Shown here: positions 27,863 to 36,644 of the stretch, in pieces
How positions within the stretch are numbered: the stretch's first letter is position 1
How the letters are laid out: every line of letters starts with the position of its first letter
Assembly (NCBI GenBank): GCA_030426845.1
Contig: JAUHXR010000011.1
Coordinates: 1 to 63,353, forward strand
Length of the DNA stretch: 63,353 bases
Reading direction: 5' to 3'
From: Polyangia bacterium
GTDB taxonomy: Bacteria > Myxococcota_A > Polyangia > Polyangiales > Sandaracinaceae
The notes under the pieces: generated by a model
What the model was told of the DNA's origin: nothing
Database searches by the model: none
The model's input: only the letters and a program-made list of their open reading frames with translations
Position numbers and translations under genes: made by a program

Positions 27863-29659
27863 CTACGCGCGCGCCTGGAGGCCGGGCGCTTCGACGCGTC
27901 GGCCCAGAGCTTGTTCAAGGAGGCGGGCGAGCGGGGTGCCGTTGCCCGGAGGGTGGCCCATCAGGCGCTCGAGGTCGCGCGCGACGCGGCTGAAGCCGCC
28001 CCGCCGGGCGACGCGCGAGCCCTCCTGGAGCGCGACGCGGGCGCCGTCGAGCGGCAGGTCCCAGCTCGCGAGGTCCACGCGGCGCGCGAGCTCGGCCGCG
28101 TTCTCGGGGCCGACGCCGATCAGCGCGCGGTAGAGCACCTCGGCCGCGAACTCCTTGGCGCCCTCGAGGTCCTCGCGCATCCGCGCCTCGGCCGCGTCGG
28201 GGTCCTTCTGGACGTCGAGCTGCATGTGGAGGTCGGTGATCACCGAGAGCGTGTCTGGCAGGCCCACGTGGGTGCGCGCCTTCCAGCCGTCGTGCTGGCG
28301 GAGCTCCGCCCAGGCGCGCGCCGTCTCCTGGATGTACCGGCTGACCCGCGCGTACTCGTCACCGAGCGCGAGGAAGCGTCGTTGACGCTCCACGTCCATC
28401 GCGTAGACCCGGTTGAAGTACCAGGCCGCCATGAACGCCCAGTAGTAGTAGTAGTCCCAGAGCAGCTTGGTCCCGAACACGTCCGCGTGGCGGAACACGT
28501 TCCCCGAGCGCGCGAGGATGTCCTCGTTGGCCTCGAAGAGGCGCAGCATGAACTGGTTCGCGAGGCTGACGAGCTCCTCGCTCAGCGTGCCCTCGCGGTC
28601 CTCGCGGATCGCCCGCGCGGTGTAGGTGTTCGCGAAGGTGATGTAGTCGGTGCCCTGGCTGTAGAGCGGGTCGGTGAAGAACGCCGCCTCGCCCACCGCC
28701 GCCCAGCGGTCGGTCGAGAGGAACCGCTTGCCCGAGTAGCTGTACTGCTTGCGCACGAGGAAGTCGCTCGCCTCGACTCCCTCGAGCCGCTTGGCGAGCG
28801 CCGGCTCGTGCTCGGCGAGCCACTCGAGCGACTTCTCGAGGGTGTGGAACGTCTCGAACGGGTGGTGCTCGGTCTCGGCGACGATGCCGATGCTCGTGTG
28901 GTCGCCCGCGAGCGGGATGATCCAGACCCAGTAGCCGGGGCCCGTGAGGTGGTTGGTGCTCAGCCAGCGGTTGCCGTGGTTGTCGCGCGTGTGCCAGCGC
29001 TCCTCGCTGGCGTCGACCAGCTCGGCCACGTCGACCTTCTCGGGGACGCGGAACCAGCTCGAGCTCGCGTCGATGCGGCTCGGCGCGCCGAGGTCGAGCT
29101 GGCGGCGCAAGAGGTGCCGCCGCCCGGTCGCGTCGACGACCCAGCGGGTCGAGAGCGTCTGTTCGCCGTCGTCGCCCTCGATCACCACGCGGTGCGGGTC
29201 GTCGGAGCCGCTCTCGGCGAGCTCGACCCGCGAGACCTTAACCCCCTCGCGCAGGTCGACGTGCTCCTCGACCATCGCGCGCAGGTCGTTCTCGAGCTTG
29301 CCGCGGTCGAGCTGGTAGCTCGGCACGGGCGGGAACTCGAACGGGCCGAACTCCACCCGGTCCACGAAGGGGCCGCGGTTGTCGCCGCTGAAGAAGCGCA
29401 GGCCGTTCTTCGGCAGGTGCTCGGCGTCGAGGTAGGGCTTCAGCCCGAGGGTGTGGGCGAGGTAGTTCGTCCCGACCTCGACCGTCGACTCGCCGACCTT
29501 GTGGGTCACCATCGGGAGCGGCCGCCGCGACGGCTCGACCACCGCCACACGGAGCTCCGGCTGCTCACGGCCGAGCTGCCGCGCCAGCGTGAGGCCGGCG
29601 AGGCCTCCGCCACAGATGACGACGTCGTGCGTGGTGCTGCTGCGAGGGTTGTTGCTCAT
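27863..29659 (-). CDS. Flavin-dependent halogenase-like oxygenase (FAD1)
   Basis: 598 residues. ATG 29659 is preferred over the ATG at 29695 because a GGGGAG ribosome-binding site sits 8 bp before it. FAD-binding GGGLAG (17-22), KVGESTVEVG (54-63), halogenase-type Lys84 in LPKNGLRF (matching the K-x-G-I-K-F segment around catalytic Lys79 of PrnA), W-x-W-x-I-P as WVWIIP (244-249), and F-x-D-P-x-x-S-x-G as FTDPLYSQG (328-336). The C-terminal 250 residues are helical and specific. Whether it chlorinates, brominates or only hydroxylates cannot be read. The adjacent ACP suggests a carrier-bound substrate. Confidence 0.85.
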   Translation of the reverse strand: MSNNPRSSTTHDVVICGGGLAGLTLARQLGREQPELRVAVVEPSRRPLPMVTHKVGESTVEVGTNYLAHTLGLKPYLDAEHLPKNGLRFFSGDNRGPFVDRVEFGPFEFPPVPSYQLDRGKLENDLRAMVEEHVDLREGVKVSRVELAESGSDDPHRVVIEGDDGEQTLSTRWVVDATGRRHLLRRQLDLGAPSRIDASSSWFRVPEKVDVAELVDASEERWHTRDNHGNRWLSTNHLTGPGYWVWIIPLAGDHTSIGIVAETEHHPFETFHTLEKSLEWLAEHEPALAKRLEGVEASDFLVRKQYSYSGKRFLSTDRWAAVGEAAFFTDPLYSQGTDYITFANTYTARAIREDREGTLSEELVSLANQFMLRLFEANEDILARSGNVFRHADVFGTKLLWDYYYYWAFMAAWYFNRVYAMDVERQRRFLALGDEYARVSRYIQETARAWAELRQHDGWKARTHVGLPDTLSVITDLHMQLDVQKDPDAAEARMREDLEGAKEFAAEVLYRALIGVGPENAAELARRVDLASWDLPLDGARVALQEGSRVARRGGFSRVARDLERLMGHPPGNGTPLARLLEQALGRRVEAPGLQARA

Positions 29660-29698
29660 GCTGCTCTCCCCACCGGTCCCGGACCCACTCGACATGGC

Positions 29699-30934
29699 CT
29701 ACTCGACATGGCCGAGCAAGATGGACGTGTTGATGCCACCAAAGGCGAAGTTGTTGGTCATGACGACCGACGGCCGCGCCTCGCGCGTCTCCCGCACGTA
29801 GTCGAGCTCCGCGCAGCGCGGGTCGACCTCGGTGAGGTTGCGGCACGCGGCGAGGAAGCCCGTCCGCATCATCTCGACGCACCACGCGGCCTCGATCGCG
29901 CCGCAGGCGCCGAGGGTGTGGCCGACGTAACCCTTGAGGCTCGCGATCGGCACCGGCCGCTCGAAGACCGCGCGCGTCGCCTGGCTCTCCGCGATGTCGC
30001 CGATCTCCGTGCCGGTGCCGTGCCCGCACACGTAGTCGACCGCCGACGGGGCGAGGCCCGCGTCGTCGAGGGCGAGCTTCATCACCCGGCGCATGCCCTC
30101 CTCGTGCGGGGCGCTGATGTGCGCGCCGTCGCAGTTGGTCGCGTAGCCGAGGATCTCGGCGAGCACGGTCGCCCCGCGGGCCCGCGCGCCCTCGAGGGTC
30201 TCGAGCACCACCGCGCCGGCGCCCTCGCCGGTGATCAGCCCGTTCCGCTTGGCGTCGAACGGCCGCGGCGTCTCGGTCGGCCGGTCGTTGTAGCCCCAGC
30301 TCGTCGCCATCAAGAGGTCGAAGGTGCACGCGCTCGTGAAGTGCATCTCCTCGCTGCCGCCCGCGAGCATGACGTCCTGCCGCCCGCTCTTGATCTCCTC
30401 GTAGGCCGTGCCGATCGCCATCGAGCCCGAGGTGCACGCGGTGCACGTCGAGGCGATGCGCCCGCGCACACCGTAGAACTGCGCGACGTTGACCGCGCAG
30501 GTGTGGGTCATGAGCTTGAAGTAGGCGTTCGGATCGAGCCCCGCGATGGTCCGCATCTGGGTCATCCGGGTGCTGTACTTCTCGAGCGCGTCGCTCGAGC
30601 CGGAGGTCGACCCGAACGCCACGCCGACGCGGTCGCTCTTGAGGAGCTCTCGGTCGATCCCCGCCTGCTCGACCGCCTGCTCCATCGCGTGGACCGCGAG
30701 GAGCGCGACGCGGCCCATCGTGCGGCGGCGCTTCCGCGGGAAGACCTTTTGCAGATCGAGGCCGGTCACGCAGGCCGCGACCTTGCACTGGAGGTCCTCG
30801 ATGTCGTCCCACTCGGGCATGAACTGGGCGCCCGAGCGCCCAGCCTTGAGGCCCTCGACGGACTCCTCGACGCTGTTCCCGATCGGGCTCGTCACCCCGA
30901 TCCCGGTGATCACCACGCGGCGCTGGTCGGTCAT
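29699..30934 (-). CDS. Beta-ketoacyl-ACP synthase (KAS I/II-like)
   Basis: 411 residues, standard single-module length. The condensing triad is complete: Cys167 (TACTSGS), His305 (CGHGTGTEIGD) and His339 (SLKGYVGHTLGACG) with Lys334, and the C-terminal FAFGGINTS. It extends an ACP-bound acyl chain with malonyl-ACP. It lies 7 bp after FAD2 and 39 bp before FAD1, so it is embedded in the flavoenzyme operon rather than in a fab cluster. No ketoreductase or enoyl reductase is in the island; those steps would borrow primary-metabolism enzymes. Confidence 0.93.
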   Translation of the reverse strand: MTDQRRVVITGIGVTSPIGNSVEESVEGLKAGRSGAQFMPEWDDIEDLQCKVAACVTGLDLQKVFPRKRRRTMGRVALLAVHAMEQAVEQAGIDRELLKSDRVGVAFGSTSGSSDALEKYSTRMTQMRTIAGLDPNAYFKLMTHTCAVNVAQFYGVRGRIASTCTACTSGSMAIGTAYEEIKSGRQDVMLAGGSEEMHFTSACTFDLLMATSWGYNDRPTETPRPFDAKRNGLITGEGAGAVVLETLEGARARGATVLAEILGYATNCDGAHISAPHEEGMRRVMKLALDDAGLAPSAVDYVCGHGTGTEIGDIAESQATRAVFERPVPIASLKGYVGHTLGACGAIEAAWCVEMMRTGFLAACRNLTEVDPRCAELDYVRETREARPSVVMTNNFAFGGINTSILLGHVE

Positions 30935-30941
30935 GGGGTCC

Positions 30942-32507
30942 TCAGCCGGCCGAGAGCTGCGTCCAGGCGTCGTACATCTCGCGGCTGTCGTCCATGAGGC
31001 TCTTCATCGTCTGCTCGCCGAGCAGGTCGCTGACGCGCCGCTTGGTCTCGGCGAACACCCACTCGTTCTGCTCGCGGATCTCGCGCCGGGTCCGCGGCGC
31101 GCCGACGGTGAGGAACAGGCCGTAGGCCTCCACCGCGTCGTGCGTCGCGTGGCCGAGGTTCTGCGCGTGGTACTCGCCGCGCGCCTTCAGCTCCTCGCCC
31201 GCGGCGCGGAACATGCGGCGGAAGTTCTCGAGGAACTGCATCGAGAAGTCGCGGCGCCGCACCTCGCTGCGGATCCACTTCAGGTCGCGGTGCTTGTCCT
31301 GCCAGTACGGGTCGTAGAGGACGTTGTAGTAGAGCCCCGTGTCGAAGAAGAGCTTCGAGCGGAACAGGCCGTAGCTGCCGAAGGTCGGGTAGAGGCCCTC
31401 GTAGATGACCATCGTCGAGTCGAGGCGGTACTGCATGAACGACTCGAACGCCTCGGTCGCGGCCGCGTAGTCGTCGTCCTGGACGTCGCGGCGGATGAGG
31501 TCGACGACGAAGTCGTTCTCGAGCGCGATGAAGTCCGAGCCCGGGCTGTAGAAGGGGTCGGCGAAGGCCGCCGCGTCGCCCACGCAGGCCCACCGCTCGC
31601 GCCCGAAGAAGCGCTCGGTGCGGAACGCGAGCTGCGTGAACGCGGAGTAGTCGACCGCCTCGGCCTCGCCGATCAGCTCGCGCACCGCGCGGTGCTCACG
31701 CAGCGCCGCGAGGAAGCCGTCGACCTTCTGCTTGCTCGCGTCCCAGCGGCTCGCCTCCTGGACCAGGCCGAGCGAGGTGAGCCCGTCGCGCAGCGGGATG
31801 AACCAGATCCACTGGCCCTCGCTCATGAAGTGGTTGGTCGACAGGACCCGGCTCACCCAGTTGACGCGCTCGTGCCACTCGTCGTGGCCGCGCAGCGAGT
31901 CGATGTCCGTGACCCCGCGGAAGCGCCCCCAGCCGGCCGCGATGCGGTGCTTCTTCTCCGGCACGCGCAGGCCCTTGAGCTTGGCGACGATGCCCTCGCG
32001 CCCGCCCGCGTCGATCACCCAGCGGGCCTGGACCTCCACCCGCTCGCCGTCCGAGACGGCCGCGAAGCGGTGCGGGCCCTCGTCCTCGAGCGAGAGATCG
32101 CTCACGCGAACCCCGACGTTCACCTCCACGCCGTCGGCCTCGTTCATCGCGAGCAGATCGGCCTCGAGGCGGGCGCGGTCGAGCTGGAAGCTCGGGTAGG
32201 CGGCCGGCCACTTGGGGCCGATCTCGCTCATCCGAGGCAGCTCGGCGTCGCGCTCCGGGGTGTCGAAGAAGTAGCGGAGCCCGTGCTTGGGGAGGTGGTT
32301 CTTGTGCAGGTAGGTCGAGAGCTGCTGACGCCGCAGGAGGTAGTGGCTGGCCACCTCCACGGTCGACTCGCCGACCTTGTAGGCGCGCTCCCGCGAGCGC
32401 TCGTAGACGGCAACCGAGAGGTCGGGCAGCTCGCGCCGGATCTGTCGGGCGAGGAGGTTGCCGGCGAGTCCGCCGCCGATGATCGCTACGTCGACTGAGC
32501 GCTGCAC
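30942..32507 (-). CDS. Second flavin-dependent halogenase-like oxygenase (FAD2)
   Basis: 521 residues. GTG 32507 is chosen because AGGAGC lies just upstream and the GGGLAG motif follows 11 residues in. Motifs: GGGLAG (11-16), KVGESTVEV (44-52), candidate catalytic Lys74 in LPKHGLRY, WIWFIP (233-238, W-x-W-x-I-P), and FADPFYSPG (315-323). It is clearly related to but well diverged from FAD1, with a different C-terminal half (many Tyr/Phe, LYYNVLYDPYWQDK). First gene of the leftward operon. The two enzymes may act at different positions of one product or as a heteromer. Confidence 0.85.
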   Translation of the reverse strand: MQRSVDVAIIGGGLAGNLLARQIRRELPDLSVAVYERSRERAYKVGESTVEVASHYLLRRQQLSTYLHKNHLPKHGLRYFFDTPERDAELPRMSEIGPKWPAAYPSFQLDRARLEADLLAMNEADGVEVNVGVRVSDLSLEDEGPHRFAAVSDGERVEVQARWVIDAGGREGIVAKLKGLRVPEKKHRIAAGWGRFRGVTDIDSLRGHDEWHERVNWVSRVLSTNHFMSEGQWIWFIPLRDGLTSLGLVQEASRWDASKQKVDGFLAALREHRAVRELIGEAEAVDYSAFTQLAFRTERFFGRERWACVGDAAAFADPFYSPGSDFIALENDFVVDLIRRDVQDDDYAAATEAFESFMQYRLDSTMVIYEGLYPTFGSYGLFRSKLFFDTGLYYNVLYDPYWQDKHRDLKWIRSEVRRRDFSMQFLENFRRMFRAAGEELKARGEYHAQNLGHATHDAVEAYGLFLTVGAPRTRREIREQNEWVFAETKRRVSDLLGEQTMKSLMDDSREMYDAWTQLSAG

Positions 32508-32643
32508 AGATGCTCCTATGGAGGCGCCTTTTGGGCAGCCGGTGTTGTAGGTCGCCGCGGGCCGGGTGTCCACCGTCCGCGGGGCGCTGGACGCGCCGAG
32601 AATGCTGTGTAAATCAACGCCGTTGAGCCCCGTCGGATTCAAC
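32508..32643. promoter_or_regulatory. Divergent promoter region of the halogenase island
   Basis: 136 bp separating the FAD2 start (leftward) from the dehydratase start (rightward); it must hold promoters for both arms. It includes the AGGAGC ribosome-binding site of FAD2 and a locally AT-richer GTGTAAATC at 32607-32615. No operator dyad is convincing by eye. Confidence 0.5.
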
Positions 32644-33066
32644 GTGAGCCACCCCGAGATCACCCAGCTCGTCCCCCACCGCCGGCCGATGCTCCTCGTC
32701 GACGAGGTCGTCGCCCGCGAGGGGACCAAGGTCGTCTGCCGGACGACCCTCCGCGAGGACACGCTCTTCGTGAAGGACGGCCAGGCGCCGCTCCTGCTCG
32801 CGATCGAGCTGTTCGCTCAGAGCGCGGCCGTGCTGACGTCGATCCTCGCGATCAAGACCGGGGTCGCGATCAACGCCGGCGCCCTCCTCGGCACCCGAGA
32901 GATCGTCTTCGAGGGTGACGCGCTGCGAGCCGGCGACGTGCTCGACATCCACGTCGAGCAGACGATGGCGATGGGCATGATGGCCCACGTGGACTGCGCG
33001 CTCTTCCGCGACGGGGTCCGGCTCGCCCATGGCTCGGTCCAGGTCATGGCCGGGGAGCCGCGGTGA
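32644..33066 (+). CDS. FabZ/ApeP-like hotdog 3-hydroxyacyl-ACP dehydratase
   Basis: 140 residues from GTG 32644, chosen because ten residues then precede the conserved block; the frame is open to GTG 32566 and ATG 32602. PHRRPMLLVDEV matches the FabZ/ApeP PHR-x-P-x-L-L-x-D signature, and IELFAQSAAV holds the Glu of the catalytic helix. The sequence looks closer to aryl-polyene ApeP-type dehydratases than to FabZ. It would dehydrate the 3-hydroxyacyl-ACP intermediate. The stop overlaps the GTG of the PlsC gene (GTGA). Confidence 0.78.
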   Translation: MSHPEITQLVPHRRPMLLVDEVVAREGTKVVCRTTLREDTLFVKDGQAPLLLAIELFAQSAAVLTSILAIKTGVAINAGALLGTREIVFEGDALRAGDVLDIHVEQTMAMGMMAHVDCALFRDGVRLAHGSVQVMAGEPR

Positions 33067-34010
33067 ACGCGGCCGCGGCGAGCGTCGGCGCGGAGCCGGC
33101 CGCGCGTTCGCCCGAGCCCGCGCTGGCCCTCTCGAGCGAGGGCGAGGTCGCGACCGTCCACCCGCTCCGCCGCGCCTCGCGCCTCGCCTACATGCCGCGC
33201 CGGCTGCGCCAGGCGTTCACCTTCGTGGCGTTCGCCTACTTCTTCGGGGTCTCGCTCCTCCTCGGGACGCTGTTCTTGCCGCTGCTGTTGCTGTGGATGC
33301 GGCGCAACCCCGAGCAGAACCTCCTCACCCACCGGCTCAACCACAACATGCGCGCGTTCAGCGGGTTCATGCGCGACATGGGGCTCATCCACTACTGGCC
33401 CATGGTCCTGCCGCCGGAGCTCGAGGGCCGGCCGTTCCTGCTCATCAGCAACCACCCGAGCCTCATCGACGTCGTCCTCACGATGGCGTCGCTGCCGCAG
33501 GTGAGCTGCGTGGTGAAGAGCGCCTGGTACCGCTCGCTCCTCATGGGCCCGATGCTCCGGCGCACCACTTACGTGCCGGGCCCCGGGATGCCGGGCGACG
33601 AGGACGCGCCGCCGGGCGAGATCCCGGCCGTGACCCGGATCGAGCAGACCCTGCGCTCGGGCGTCCCGGTCGTCGTCTACCCGGAGGGCACGCGCTCGGC
33701 GGTCGACTCGCTCCGGCGCTTCCGGCGCGGCGCGATCGAGGCCGCGATCCGCGCCGAGGTGCCGATCGTCCCCCTCTTCATCGGGGTCGACATCCCCATG
33801 CTGATGAAGGGACAACCCTGGTACGACGTGCCGCGCGCGACCGCCCTCTACCACTTCGAGTGGCTGCCGGTCGTCGAGACCGCCGGCCGCGGCCTCGACT
33901 CGCGCGCCCTCACGCGCCAGCTCCAGGCGATGTACGAGGCGCGCTTCGCGCGGCACCTCGCGCATCGGGAGTCGCTCTTCGCCGCGCTCGACGCCGGCGA
34001 GCGCGTCTGA
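33063..34010 (+). CDS. PlsC-like acyltransferase of the halogenase island
   Basis: 315 residues. One strong transmembrane segment (about 55-80, FVAFAYFFGVSLLLG), then a PlsC/LPLAT domain with NHPSLID (H-x4-D), YPEGTRS and VPIVPLFIGVD. Such acyltransferases in aryl-polyene-type clusters transfer the finished chain from ACP to a membrane lipid. Coupling to the dehydratase gene by GTGA overlap puts it in the same pathway. A housekeeping 1-acylglycerol-3-phosphate role is less likely given context and the long N-terminal extension. Confidence 0.87.
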   Translation: MNAAAASVGAEPAARSPEPALALSSEGEVATVHPLRRASRLAYMPRRLRQAFTFVAFAYFFGVSLLLGTLFLPLLLLWMRRNPEQNLLTHRLNHNMRAFSGFMRDMGLIHYWPMVLPPELEGRPFLLISNHPSLIDVVLTMASLPQVSCVVKSAWYRSLLMGPMLRRTTYVPGPGMPGDEDAPPGEIPAVTRIEQTLRSGVPVVVYPEGTRSAVDSLRRFRRGAIEAAIRAEVPIVPLFIGVDIPMLMKGQPWYDVPRATALYHFEWLPVVETAGRGLDSRALTRQLQAMYEARFARHLAHRESLFAALDAGERV

Positions 34011-34017
34011 GCCGCCG

Positions 34018-35829
34018 TCACTCCACCGGGACGACCTGGCCGTCTCGGTAGACGAGCTCCACCCGCGCCTCACCGTCGACGAACGTGAACGCGCCGCCGT
34101 CGCCGACCTCGAGGCGCTCGTTGCGGCCGAGCGGGCGCGTGAACACGGCGTCCTCCGACCCCGGGCCGTACACGTGGATGCGCGAGTCCCTCCGCTGCCG
34201 AACCGCGAGGACGAGCGCGCCGTCCACCAGGGTCGGGTAGATCGCGATCGGCTCCGCCCGCAGCACGTGCTCGCGCGCCTCGGCCTCGCGGAGCGCGCAG
34301 CCGTCCATCGGCACGACCGCGAGCCGATAGCCGAGCATCCCGCGGTTCCGGTAGACGTACCAGGCGTAGGGCGTGGCTCCCTCGACCCGCCCGCGGAGCG
34401 CGAGGCGCCTACGGTCCAGCTCGCGCGGCGGCGCTACGCACGAGCGCGTCGACGCCGCCGCGAGGCGATCGGCCGGCACCCAGCCGCGGTGGTTCGCCGA
34501 GAAGCCCACGTAGGTGAACCCGCGCTCGGGGCTGGTCACCGCCTGGTTGAGCCAGCCGCGCACCGCGGGCACGAGCGTCCCCGCCGGCAGGTGGCCCGCG
34601 AGCTCGCCCCCGGTCCCCGGCCGCACGTAGACGTCGGTCGCCTCGTTGACAACCCACGCCTCGATGCGCGACCGCGCGCCGGCGAGGAGCCCCTCGCCGG
34701 TCCCCACCCCGGCGCTCGTCTCGTTGTCACGGAACGCGGGCCGCAGCGCCTCGAGGTCGGTCCCCGGCGGGAACAGGAGCCCGGCCGCGGAGAGCTCACC
34801 CGAGGTCACGAGCGTGACCCGATCGCGGAGGTCCTCCGGCAGGCCCATCCACCCGTGGATCAGCAGCGGGATCCCCCGCACCGGCCCGACCCACAGCGCG
34901 GGCACCGGGGTCGGCAGCGGGGGGAGGCGGGCGTCCGGTGACGAGAGCGGCACCTCGCGCTCGCGCAGCTCGGCCGCGATCGTGGAGTCGGGCCGCAGGT
35001 AGGGCGCGATGGCCCGCCAGCCGAACACCGCCGGGCGCGCCGATGCGTAGCCGGGGGCGTTCAGCTCGAGCCCCTCCTGGGTCCAGACCGCGAGGTGGAC
35101 GCGCTGCTCTGGCCGACGAAAGAGCAGGCTCGTGAGCGCCTGGTCGGAGTGACCCGGCAGGAACAGGGACGACCACGTGACTTGCTCGAGGGAGCCGTCG
35201 TCCTGGATCACGACGTGCCGGATCGCCTCGCCGCGCTGGAGCGCCGACGCGGTCGAGCCCTGCCGCACGGTGGTGCACCGAACCGAGACGAAGCGCTCGA
35301 GCGCCAGCGGCACCTCGCAGGCTCGCTGCCCCTCGGCGAGCTCCTCGATGAGCGCGTCGAGCCGCGCGCGGACCTCGGCGTCCGGCAGCGCGACCGTCGG
35401 GAGCTGCCGACCGTCCACCGACCGGTTGGTGACCCGAAGGCCGCGGAGCCGGATCGCGTTGCCAGGCGCGATCGCGGCGAGCGGTCCCGCCTCGCCCTCC
35501 TCCGACGCCTGCAGGTCGGCTGCGCCCTCCTCGGTGGGCTGCTCCCCGCCCGCCGGGTCAGCGGCGGCCGATCCGTCATCTCCGGACGTCTCGTCCGCCG
35601 AGCCCTCGCCCGCCGAGCCCTCGTCCGCCGAGCCCTCGCCCGCCGAGCCCTCGCCCGCCGAGCCCTCGTCCGCCGAGCCCTCGCCCGCCGAGCCCTCGCC
35701 CGCCGGACCTTCGGCGGACGGCTCACCCGTCGCCGGATCGGCCGGCGCCCCGGCCCCCTCGCCACAGGCCAGCGCGCCGAGCGCGAGCCCCACCACGATC
35801 CACCCGGTGCACCTCGACGCTCGCGTCAT
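34018..35829 (-). CDS. Lipoprotein with GEGSA/DEGSA repeats and SH3-like domain
   Basis: 603 residues from ATG 35829. Lipobox ALGALAC, then a repeat linker of (A/D)EGSAG units (about 38-75) encoded by 15-bp DNA repeats, then a long beta-rich ectodomain. About residues 390-450 (ATDVYVRPGTGGELAGHLPAG...GWLNQAV...GWVPADRL) look like a bacterial SH3 domain, usually a wall- or ligand-binding module. The remainder is unrecognised. It is convergent with the PlsC gene, 7 bp apart. Confidence 0.78.
   Translation of the reverse strand: MTRASRCTGWIVVGLALGALACGEGAGAPADPATGEPSAEGPAGEGSAGEGSADEGSAGEGSAGEGSADEGSAGEGSADETSGDDGSAAADPAGGEQPTEEGAADLQASEEGEAGPLAAIAPGNAIRLRGLRVTNRSVDGRQLPTVALPDAEVRARLDALIEELAEGQRACEVPLALERFVSVRCTTVRQGSTASALQRGEAIRHVVIQDDGSLEQVTWSSLFLPGHSDQALTSLLFRRPEQRVHLAVWTQEGLELNAPGYASARPAVFGWRAIAPYLRPDSTIAAELREREVPLSSPDARLPPLPTPVPALWVGPVRGIPLLIHGWMGLPEDLRDRVTLVTSGELSAAGLLFPPGTDLEALRPAFRDNETSAGVGTGEGLLAGARSRIEAWVVNEATDVYVRPGTGGELAGHLPAGTLVPAVRGWLNQAVTSPERGFTYVGFSANHRGWVPADRLAAASTRSCVAPPRELDRRRLALRGRVEGATPYAWYVYRNRGMLGYRLAVVPMDGCALREAEAREHVLRAEPIAIYPTLVDGALVLAVRQRRDSRIHVYGPGSEDAVFTRPLGRNERLEVGDGGAFTFVDGEARVELVYRDGQVVPVE
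35597..35701 (-). repeat. Seven 15-bp coding repeats in the SH3-like lipoprotein
   Basis: Units GCCGAGCCCTCGCCC (variant ...TCGTCC) recur every 15 bp, encoding the E/D-G-S-A-G pentapeptide linker on the minus strand. Variation between units is mainly one codon position (GEGSA versus DEGSA). Confidence 0.9.
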
Positions 35830-35944
35830 CGTCCCTCCGCCGCCCGAGGATCGCGCACCTGGCCGCGCGCGGTAAACCCGCCGCCGACGCCGCTCCCCCT
35901 TTTTGTCGGTGCTCGGCGCCGCGAGTCGGTAGGATCCGTCCCGC

Positions 35945-36628
35945 ATGGCCGCGTTCGGCGCATACATCCCGTGGATCTTGTTCGGGGTCATGGCGTTCTT
36001 CGGGATCGTGTTCGCCGCGCTCGCCTGGTCGGCGACGCGCAGGCGGCACGCGGCGGAGGACGCGGCGGAGGGCGCGGTCGCGCGAGCCGCGGCCGCAGAG
36101 CAGCGCGCCAAGGCAGCGGAGGACGCGCTCGCGGCCCTCGAGCGACGCGCGAGCTCGGCCGAGGCGCAGGTCTCGGCGTCCGAGCGGCGGGCCGCTGACG
36201 CCCAGCGGGCTGCGCGCGAGCTGGAGGAGCGGGCCGCGGCGGAGGCGAGGCGAGCCGAGGAGGCGCGCCAGGACGCGCTCCGCGCCGATCAGGAGCTGCG
36301 CGAGCGACGCGACGCGGCGAGCGAGATGACGCGCAAGGCCGAGGCGCGCGCGCGCTCGCTCCTCAGCTGGGCCAAGGCCGAGTGGGAGAAGCGCCGCGAG
36401 CCCGACCGCCAGAAGGCGCAGGCCGTCCAGGGCTCGTTCCAGGCGCAGCTCGACGCCTACCTCGAGCACCGCCGCGCGCCCATCACCTTCCGGGCCGACT
36501 CCGAGGTCGACCGCCTCGCCGCGCCGATCGTCGTCCAGATCGCGGAGGCCGATCAGCGCGTCGAGCGCGACGGCGACCTGGTCCGCGTGAGCTTCCCCGT
36601 CGATCCGTCGCTGGGCTTCCGCGCCTGA
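35945..36628 (+). CDS. Single-pass membrane coiled-coil protein
   Basis: 227 residues. One N-terminal transmembrane helix (about 8-28, IPWILFGVMAFFGIVFAALAW) is followed by about 110 residues of Ala/Glu/Arg heptad-like coiled coil, then a small C-terminal globular region (RAPITFRADSEVDRL...VRVSFPVDPSLGF). No family name recognised. It lies 16 bp upstream of fdhD on the same strand and may be cotranscribed, though a functional link is not obvious. Confidence 0.75.
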   Translation: MAAFGAYIPWILFGVMAFFGIVFAALAWSATRRRHAAEDAAEGAVARAAAAEQRAKAAEDALAALERRASSAEAQVSASERRAADAQRAARELEERAAAEARRAEEARQDALRADQELRERRDAASEMTRKAEARARSLLSWAKAEWEKRREPDRQKAQAVQGSFQAQLDAYLEHRRAPITFRADSEVDRLAAPIVVQIAEADQRVERDGDLVRVSFPVDPSLGFRA

Positions 36629-36644
36629 TGGTCGGCCGCGCCCG

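Noticed and set aside
27863-32507. Geranylgeranyl-reductase or ordinary FAD monooxygenase identity for both flavoenzymes
   Set aside because: Both carry W-x-W-x-I-P and the F-x-D-P-x-x-S-x-G motif with the K-x-G segment, which fit halogenase-type enzymes better, though hydroxylation is not excluded.
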